A stretch of 64,000 nucleotides of DNA, taken from Flavihumibacter fluminis. GTDB lineage: Bacteria > Bacteroidota > Bacteroidia > Chitinophagales > Chitinophagaceae. The stretch is taken from NCBI RefSeq assembly GCF_021491375.1, contig NZ_JAKEVY010000004.1:124001-188000 (forward strand), written 5' to 3'. The notes under the pieces are model-generated. The model did not search any database. It saw only the letters and a program-made list of their open reading frames with translations, and was not told the origin of the DNA. The translations under genes were made by a program, and so were the position numbers. Positions 58,566 to 64,000 of the stretch are shown piece after piece. How positions within the stretch are numbered: position 1 is the stretch's first letter; each line of letters starts with the position of its first letter.

Positions 58566-59339
58566 TTATACCTGTATACTTAACCCGTCGTAGGCGAGCT
58601 GGATTCCAGCGGGCAAACTGGCATTGATGAGTTCGTGCAGTCCCAACTGGTGACTTATATGCGTAAAATAAGCGTTGGGTACTTTCAGTTCCTGCACTAC
58701 CGCAACAGCCTCAGATAAAGTGAAATGAGAAATATGTTTTTCATGGCGCAGCGCATTCAGCACCAGGTGACTGCTACCCCGAATCTTTTCCATTTCATCT
58801 GGATCAATCCGGTTGGCATCTGTGATGTAAGTAAAATTGCCAAACCGGAAACCAAGTACCGGCATCCGCATATGCCAAACCAGGATAGGCGTAACCGTTA
58901 TATCTCCCACTGTGAATGAATCCATATCAATCTGGTTGATCTGAATCTCCGGCACCCCGGGATACCGGGTCTCTGCAAATGCATAAGGAAACTCCCGGAT
59001 GATATTCATCTGGGTCATTTCATTCGCATAGATCTGCATGGGTTGCTGTGAAAAATAATTGTAAGCCCGAACATCATCAAGTCCGGCTATATGATCCTTA
59101 TGCGGATGGGTGAACACAATTGCATCCAGCTTCCTGACCTTTGCCCTCAACATCTGGTATCGGAAATCCGGTGTAGAATCCACCACCAGCGTAGTTGTGG
59201 CCGATTGCACCAGGATACTTGAGCGCAGCCGGTTATCCCGTGGATCAACTGACCGGCACACCTCGCAATCGCAGGCGATCATCGGCACCCCACTGCTGGT
59301 ACCGGTTCCTAAAAATGTTATGGTTAAGGGACTGGACAG
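58566..59339 (-). CDS. metallo-beta-lactamase-fold hydrolase (PhnP-like) with a non-AUG start
   Basis: The MBL core is complete: TFLGTGTSSGVP opening loop, CDCEVC cysteine motif as in PhnP-type phosphodiesterases, HPHKDHIAG (the HxHxDH zinc site), LVWHMRMPVLG and TDANRID, LRHEKHISHF and FTHISHQLG. An initiator at GTG 59288 would delete the conserved first strand and glycine loop. Upstream, the frame continues to a stop at 59349-59351 with no ATG, GTG or TTG. A CTG at 59337-59339 (or ATA/ATC nearby) must serve, or there is a frameshift or sequence error. I set the start at the CTG, giving 257 residues. Predicted role: hydrolysis of a cyclic or diester phosphate. Confidence 0.75.
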   Translation of the reverse strand: MSSPLTITFLGTGTSSGVPMIACDCEVCRSVDPRDNRLRSSILVQSATTTLVVDSTPDFRYQMLRAKVRKLDAIVFTHPHKDHIAGLDDVRAYNYFSQQPMQIYANEMTQMNIIREFPYAFAETRYPGVPEIQINQIDMDSFTVGDITVTPILVWHMRMPVLGFRFGNFTYITDANRIDPDEMEKIRGSSHLVLNALRHEKHISHFTLSEAVAVVQELKVPNAYFTHISHQLGLHELINASLPAGIQLAYDGLSIQV

Positions 59340-59348
59340 GATAAAATC

Positions 59349-59654
59349 TTAAGCTTGATTGGAATCCGTGGTTGCATCATCGGAGGCAGCCAGGCGGTGA
59401 CGTTCAATAATATCAAAATAGGTCTTTTTGGCTTCCGGACTCAATTCTTCCGGATTCACCTGTAATTGTGGAACCAGATCCATCATGGTATTGATCTTTC
59501 CCTCCAATTGCAGGAATTTATTCAGGACCACCACCTTCTTCTGTTCAAGGATACAATAGCCGCTCTGGAAGGTACCGCGTTCCATTCGAACAATATACCC
59601 TGCTTCTTCCAGCACCTGTTCAATCTTGTTTAATGTAGCCTGTGTGTACTTCAT
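59349..59654 (-). CDS. small conserved hypothetical protein
   Basis: 101 residues from the ATG at 59652-59654; a six-codon extension is possible. The chain is helix (TQATLNKIEQVLEEAGYIV), beta hairpin (RMERGTFQSGYCILEQKKVVVLNKFL), then helical with an acidic end. I do not recognise the family by function. It looks like a small globular cytosolic protein. It is nine bases upstream of the inferred start of the MBL gene and downstream of porX on the same strand, so co-transcription with both is likely. Confidence 0.75.
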   Translation of the reverse strand: MKYTQATLNKIEQVLEEAGYIVRMERGTFQSGYCILEQKKVVVLNKFLQLEGKINTMMDLVPQLQVNPEELSPEAKKTYFDIIERHRLAASDDATTDSNQA

Positions 59655-59700
59655 ATGCCTGTCAAAATACAAAAATACCGAAACCCGCTGGCCGGGCCCC

Positions 59701-61257
59701 TTATTTACTGCACATTTTGATCACAGGCACAATCATCTCCTCCATGCTTACCCCTCCGTGCTGGAATGTATTACGATAATAATTTACGTAATGATTGTAA
59801 TTATTTGGATAACAGAGATAACCATCCTCTTTAGCAAAAATAAAAGACGAATTCACCGTAGGTACCGGCAATCCCGCTTCCTTCGGATCCCGAAATGCCA
59901 GCACTTCCTTAGGTTCATAATTCAGGTTACGCCCATGTTTATAGCGAAGGTTGGTGGTCGTCTGTTTATCACCCACCACTTTATGAGGGGTATTAACGCG
60001 GACGGAGCCATGATCCGTAGCCAGGATCAGGTTAATCTTTTTACCTGCAATTTTTTTCAATGCCTGAAACAGGGGAGAGTGTTCAAACCAACTGGCGGTA
60101 ATGCTGCGATAACTGATCTCATCGCTTGCCAGCTCCTTCAACACTTCCATTTCCGTTCTTGCATGACTGAGCATATCCACAAAATTGTAGACAATCACAT
60201 TCAGGTCGTTGCTAAGCAAATTATGAACATTGCTCACCAGTTCATTACCCGCCTGGTGATTCACCACTTTGATATAACTGTATTTGATATTGTCTTTCTT
60301 TAATCGCTTCAACTGCCCTTTGAAAAATACTTCTTCCTGCAGATTTTTACCGCCTTCCTCTTCATCGTTTTTCCATAAATCCGGAAAGGATTTTTCAATT
60401 TCTGATGGCATTAGTCCCGCGAAAATTGCATTCCTGGCATACTGAGTAGCAGTTGGCAATATGCTGTAAAACGTATCCTCTTCAAGTATCCGGAAATAAC
60501 TTGCAAAAATTGGCTGTATCGCTTTCCACTGGTCAAATCGCAGGTTATCGATCAAAATAAAAAAAGTTGGTACTCCCGGCTCCAGGTGCGGCAACACCTT
60601 AAACTGAAAAACTGTATTGCTCATGATCGGTGCATCGCTTGATTTAGGATGCACCCAGCTTAAATAATTTTTGGCGATGAATTTGCAAAACTCGTTGTTG
60701 GCTTCTTTCTTTTGAGAAAGCAAAATTTCCTGCATCTCCGGACTATCACTTTTCTCCATCTCCAGTTCCCAGTACACCAATTTTTTATAGATATCCATCC
60801 ATTCGTTGTAGTCCGGATTGCTGTTGAGTGCCATGAATAAATCACGAAACTGTTGCTGATAGGCAGAAGTCGTTTTTTCTGCTACCAGTCTTTTATTATC
60901 AAGTATTTTTTTCAGACTGAGCAGTACCTGGTTGGGGTTCACCGGTTTAATCAGGTAATCGCTGATCTGCGAGCCAATCGCATCATCCATCAGGTTTTCC
61001 GTTTCATTCTTAGTGATCATCACCACCGGTACCTGTTGATTGATTTCCTTGATCTTGGCCAACGTTTCCAGTCCGGTGATACCTGGCATACTCTCATCCA
61101 GCAACACTACGTCAACCGGATGTTCCTTAACATAATCAATCGCATCAAATCCATTGGCAAGCGTATGTACGGCATAACCTTTGTTTTCAAGGAAGAGTTT
61201 CTGCGATTGCAGGCTTTCCATTTCATCGTCAACCCAGAGTATGTTGGCTATTGGCAT
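59701..61257 (-). CDS. porX: PorX: response regulator with PglZ phosphodiesterase domain
   Basis: 518 residues. N-terminal receiver (1-120) with acid pocket (VDDE, 9-12), phospho-acceptor D54 in VVLLDESMPG and switch lysine in YLIKPVN; a three-helix linker (about 130-200); and a C-terminal PglZ/alkaline-phosphatase-superfamily domain (about 205-510) with metal-site motifs FFILIDNLRFDQW, PTATQYARNAIFAG and ATDHGSVRVNTP. This combination defines PorX, the response regulator of the PorX/PorY system that controls type IX secretion in Bacteroidota. PorX acts partly as a phosphodiesterase. Its presence implies a T9SS elsewhere in the genome. Confidence 0.93.
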   Translation of the reverse strand: MPIANILWVDDEMESLQSQKLFLENKGYAVHTLANGFDAIDYVKEHPVDVVLLDESMPGITGLETLAKIKEINQQVPVVMITKNETENLMDDAIGSQISDYLIKPVNPNQVLLSLKKILDNKRLVAEKTTSAYQQQFRDLFMALNSNPDYNEWMDIYKKLVYWELEMEKSDSPEMQEILLSQKKEANNEFCKFIAKNYLSWVHPKSSDAPIMSNTVFQFKVLPHLEPGVPTFFILIDNLRFDQWKAIQPIFASYFRILEEDTFYSILPTATQYARNAIFAGLMPSEIEKSFPDLWKNDEEEGGKNLQEEVFFKGQLKRLKKDNIKYSYIKVVNHQAGNELVSNVHNLLSNDLNVIVYNFVDMLSHARTEMEVLKELASDEISYRSITASWFEHSPLFQALKKIAGKKINLILATDHGSVRVNTPHKVVGDKQTTTNLRYKHGRNLNYEPKEVLAFRDPKEAGLPVPTVNSSFIFAKEDGYLCYPNNYNHYVNYYRNTFQHGGVSMEEMIVPVIKMCSK

Positions 61258-61337
61258 AGACTCAAATGTAATTTATCTGTCCGGCTTCGTACTTTTGCCG
61301 GCTAGCTATTAGAAGAATTTAACAAATAAAGCAAGGA

Positions 61338-62567
61338 ATGGCGGAACGGAGAAAAATCATCAATGACCCGGTTTATGGCTTTATCACCATTGATCACCCC
61401 CTGGTCTTCAAGGTAATTAGCCATCCCTATTACCAGCGGCTGCGCAGGATCCAGCAGATGGCTTTCGCACACCTGGTCTATCCGGGAGCTGTTCACAGTC
61501 GGCTTCACCATTCACTGGGCGCCTATCACCTGATGTGTAATGCCCTGCAGGAGCTAAAAAGCAAGGGCGTGGCGATTACACCCGAAGAGGAGCTGTCCGC
61601 CAAAATTGCGATTCTCCTGCATGATATTGGCCACGGTCCTTTTTCTCATGCACTTGAGCATACCTTAATTGAAGGCGTTCACCATGAAAGCATCAGCCTT
61701 CAGATCATGCAACTGCTGAACAAAGAAAATGAAGGGGCGCTGGATATGGCCATTCAGATTTTCAACAATACTTACGAAAAACCGTTCCTACATCAGCTAG
61801 TATCCGGACAGTTAGATGTAGACCGGATGGATTATCTGACCCGCGACAGTTTTTTCACCGGTGTATCTGAAGGCGTGATTGGTTATGATCGGATTATCAA
61901 AATGCTGACAGTCAAGGATGGAGAGCTGATGGTGGAAGAAAAAGGAATTTTCTCCATTGAGAAGTTTCTGGTCGCACGTCGCCTCATGTACTGGCAGGTT
62001 TACCTTCACAAAACAGTATTGGGAGCAGAAAAGATGCTGGTGAATAGTATTCGTCGGGCCAAGTATTTACTCCAATCAGGCACCAACCTGCCTATTCCCT
62101 CTCCCGTGCTGGAACTTTTCCTTAATCAACAGACGCCTCTCCCTTTGGAAGGCGATCGGCTGGATGCCTTTTGCCAGTTGGATGATTACGACCTGATGGC
62201 TGCTGTAAAAATCTGGAGTCACCACCCCGATAAGGTATTGTCCACCCTCTGCCGGATGCTGATCAACCGGAAACTGTTGAAAGTGAAGTTACAGGCAGAA
62301 CCCATGGAACCAGCTTCAGTGGCTGCCATCCGTCAAAACCTGTTGCAGCAGACCGGCTTCTCAGAAGCAGAACTGGACTATTTTGTATTCAGTGGAGAAA
62401 CCAGTAATACAACTTATGATCCAAGGGAAGAAAGGATCCGTATACTTTTCAAGAACGGGACGGTGCGAGATATATCGGAAGTAGATAATGCACTTATTCA
62501 GCACAATTTATCCCGCCCTATTAAAAAATACTACTTTTGCTATTTAGATCCGGGATCGGCTACATAA
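61338..62567 (+). CDS. HD-domain phosphohydrolase (dGTPase/SAMHD1-like)
   Basis: 409 residues. The HD domain occupies about residues 45-180: the first histidine in HSRLHHSLGAYHL, the HD pair in ILLHDIGHGPFSHALEH and the later aspartate in SGQLDVDRMDYLTRDSF. This is the pattern of dGTP triphosphohydrolase/SAMHD1-like enzymes that hydrolyse nucleotides. The C-terminal half is specific to the YdhJ-type subgroup. Exact substrate unknown; dNTP is a reasonable guess. It is divergent from porX and precedes lpxD by 13 bases. Confidence 0.88.
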   Translation: MAERRKIINDPVYGFITIDHPLVFKVISHPYYQRLRRIQQMAFAHLVYPGAVHSRLHHSLGAYHLMCNALQELKSKGVAITPEEELSAKIAILLHDIGHGPFSHALEHTLIEGVHHESISLQIMQLLNKENEGALDMAIQIFNNTYEKPFLHQLVSGQLDVDRMDYLTRDSFFTGVSEGVIGYDRIIKMLTVKDGELMVEEKGIFSIEKFLVARRLMYWQVYLHKTVLGAEKMLVNSIRRAKYLLQSGTNLPIPSPVLELFLNQQTPLPLEGDRLDAFCQLDDYDLMAAVKIWSHHPDKVLSTLCRMLINRKLLKVKLQAEPMEPASVAAIRQNLLQQTGFSEAELDYFVFSGETSNTTYDPREERIRILFKNGTVRDISEVDNALIQHNLSRPIKKYYFCYLDPGSAT

Positions 62568-62580
62568 AATAATTTATTCT

Positions 62581-63633
62581 ATGCAATTCAGTGCTTCACA
62601 AATCGCACTACTCATTAATGGCAAAGTAGAAGGAGATGCTCAGGCAACAGTGGGATCATTTGGAAAAATCGAAGAAGCCAAAGCCGGACAACTGGCCTTC
62701 CTGGCCAACCCCAAATACGAAGACCATCTTTACACTACCAGCGCATCCATCGTTATCATCAACGAAAACCTGGAACTCCGCCAGCCGGTTAGAGCCGCGC
62801 TGATCAGAGTGCCGGATGCGTATACTGCCTTTGCTACGCTGTTATCCAAATACCAGGAATTAAAAACCCAGCAACTCGTTGGCCGGCAGGAGCCGGTTTA
62901 CGTAGCTGATTCAGCTAAAATCGGCGATCAGGTTTTCCTGGGGGCTTTTGTATACATTGGCGAAAACGTAGTAATAGGCAACAACGTAAAAATATTCCCC
63001 AACAGTTTTATTGGTAACAATGTCCGCATTGGCGATAACACCATCATCCATGCAGGAGTAAAAATTTACCACGACTGCCAGCTCGGCAAAAATATCAATG
63101 TACATGCGGGAACCGTGATTGGCAGTGATGGATTTGGCTTTGCGCCACAGGCAGATGGCAGTTTCAAAAAAGTACCACAGATCGGCAATGTAATAGTGGA
63201 AGATTATGTTGAGATTGGCGCAAATGCAACTATAGATCGTGCTACTATCGGCTCAACCATTATTCGCAGTGGTGCCAAGCTGGATAACCTGATCCAGGTA
63301 GCACATAATGTAGAAGTTGGAAATAATACAGTAATCGCAGCACAGGCCGGTGTAAGTGGCAGTACCAAAATCGGGAACAATGTCATGATCGGCGGACAGG
63401 CGGGCATCGTGGGCCATATCAGCATAGCCGATGGTACCAAGATCAACGCACAAAGTGGTGTTAGCAAGTCCATCAAACAACCCAATACAGCAGTAACCGG
63501 ATCGCCGGCCTTTGATTACACCAGTGCCCTGCGCAGCCAGGCATTGAGTCGCAATCTGCCCGACCTTGAAAAAAGACTCAAAGAACTGGAACAACTCGTT
63601 AAACAATTGCTGGCAGAACGGGTGAATCTCTAA
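62581..63633 (+). CDS. lpxD: UDP-3-O-acylglucosamine N-acyltransferase
   Basis: 350 residues. N-terminal uridine-binding domain (about 1-100, LAFLANPKYEDHLYTTSASIVII), then a left-handed beta-helix of hexapeptide repeats (about 105-310, e.g. IGDNTIIHAGVKIYHDCQLG and GSDGFGFAPQ) and a C-terminal helix (LEKRLKELEQLVKQLL). It adds the second acyl chain in lipid A synthesis, so the cell makes lipopolysaccharide or a lipid A relative. The catalytic histidine is expected in LIQVAHNVEVG. lpxC follows, the usual Bacteroidota order. Confidence 0.95.
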   Translation: MQFSASQIALLINGKVEGDAQATVGSFGKIEEAKAGQLAFLANPKYEDHLYTTSASIVIINENLELRQPVRAALIRVPDAYTAFATLLSKYQELKTQQLVGRQEPVYVADSAKIGDQVFLGAFVYIGENVVIGNNVKIFPNSFIGNNVRIGDNTIIHAGVKIYHDCQLGKNINVHAGTVIGSDGFGFAPQADGSFKKVPQIGNVIVEDYVEIGANATIDRATIGSTIIRSGAKLDNLIQVAHNVEVGNNTVIAAQAGVSGSTKIGNNVMIGGQAGIVGHISIADGTKINAQSGVSKSIKQPNTAVTGSPAFDYTSALRSQALSRNLPDLEKRLKELEQLVKQLLAERVNL

Positions 63634-63655
63634 TTTCCCTTTTGGATTGATGCGT

Positions 63656-63663
63656 TATATTTG
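63656..63663 (+). promoter_or_regulatory. -7 element before lpxC
   Basis: TATATTTG matches the TAnnTTTG consensus and lies 16 bases before the lpxC ATG. A TTTG at 63641-63644 is too close to be its -33 partner, so lpxC may have a weak promoter of its own in addition to read-through from lpxD. Confidence 0.4.
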
Positions 63664-63679
63664 CCCATCAATTTTAAGT

Positions 63680-64000
63680 ATGGACGCAAATTTCAATCCC
63701 GATAAGCAGCATACCGTTGGAGCGGAGATCAGTATTTCAGGAACCGGCCTGCATACCGGTGTCAAAGTTGACATGACCTTTAGGCCTGCCGCACCCGGAT
63801 TTGGAATTCAGTTTCAGCGGATTGACTTAGCCGGACAACCCATCATCAAAGCGGATTGTGACCTTGTAACAGATACATCCCGTGGTACTACCCTGGAAGA
63901 TAATGGTGCCAGAGTTAGCACGGTTGAACATGTGCTGGCTGCTCTTGTAGGTATGGGGGTAGATAATGTGCTGATTGAAATCAATGGCCCTGAAACTCCG
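63680..64000 (+). CDS. lpxC: UDP-3-O-acyl-N-acetylglucosamine deacetylase, N-terminal part (partial; possibly LpxC-FabZ fusion)
   Basis: The first 107 codons are visible before the window ends. KQHTVGAEISISGTGLHTGVK is the LpxC opening, followed by RPAAPGFGIQFQRIDL, the TSRGTTLEDNGARVSTVEHVLAAL block, whose EH includes the first zinc-binding histidine, and GVDNVLIEINGPE. LpxC removes the acetyl group in the committed lipid A step. In Bacteroidota LpxC is commonly fused to FabZ; the fusion cannot be checked here because the gene is cut by the edge. Confidence 0.93.
   Translation, partial: MDANFNPDKQHTVGAEISISGTGLHTGVKVDMTFRPAAPGFGIQFQRIDLAGQPIIKADCDLVTDTSRGTTLEDNGARVSTVEHVLAALVGMGVDNVLIEINGPETP

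Noticed and set aside
59280-59288. GTG at 59288 as the true start of the MBL hydrolase
   Set aside because: It would remove the TFLGTGTSSG strand-loop that is encoded in frame just upstream and is conserved in the fold.

Overview
The window looks like chromosomal DNA of a Bacteroidota member, probably a Chitinophagaceae-type bacterium (inference). Four lines of evidence support this. There is a SusC/SusD pair, a PorX response regulator and a possible RemB/Wzi-like protein at the left edge, which are type IX secretion and gliding hallmarks. Several promoters fit the Bacteroidota pattern TTTG-N19/20-TAnnTTTG. ECF-sigma and TonB-receptor loci have typical Bacteroidota architecture. Shine-Dalgarno sequences are scarce. 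Most genes are housekeeping genes, and I see no prophage, insertion sequence or CRISPR array.

Layout. Positions 1-6.5 kb: the start of a cell-surface protein, then dihydroorotase, a MutS-core ATPase, a YifB/ComM AAA protein and an ABC exporter. 6.5-13.3 kb (minus strand): a TonB receptor with a partner lipoprotein, a TPR histidine kinase/LuxR response regulator pair and a thiolase. 13.5-17.7 kb: pyrD, a TerC membrane protein, rsmE and dnaB. 17.7-18.26 kb: a gene-free region with a phased cluster of DnaA boxes and an AT-rich tract, a good candidate replication origin. 18.3-27.5 kb: pheT, a small coiled-coil gene, zapA, a thioredoxin-like protein, rny, rplS, tatA, gatA and a lytic transglycosylase. 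27.5-37.6 kb (minus strand): pabB, a highly acidic protein, purA, susD/susC and the (p)ppGpp synthetase/hydrolase. 37.7-37.9 kb: tRNA-Leu(UAG) behind a UUCG hairpin and a tandem heptamer repeat.

37.9-47.5 kb is the most interesting block. A divergent XRE regulator faces a five-gene operon: a YbjN/CesT-like chaperone, PspA (an ESCRT-III relative), an OB-fold membrane protein, a flotillin and a 1616-residue AAA+ ATPase with a beta-rich N-terminus and long coiled coils. I read it as an envelope-maintenance machine in which the giant ATPase may remodel PspA or flotillin assemblies. It is followed by an ECF sigma factor, a probable anti-sigma factor, a secreted/outer-membrane protein and a universal stress protein, so this 12 kb is strongly stress-themed.

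50.8-56.2 kb: trigger factor, two consecutive clpP genes, clpX and a 59-residue small protein form a protein quality-control cluster. A membrane protein/HTH pair with a striking operator array follows. 56.2-64 kb: acyl-CoA dehydrogenase, a helix-hairpin-helix protein, a metallo-beta-lactamase-fold hydrolase that seems to lack a normal start codon, a small conserved protein, porX, an HD phosphohydrolase, lpxD and the start of lpxC. A dispersed GTGANNN heptamer repeat family occurs at three places (37.7, 52.3 and 56.2 kb), always at gene borders.
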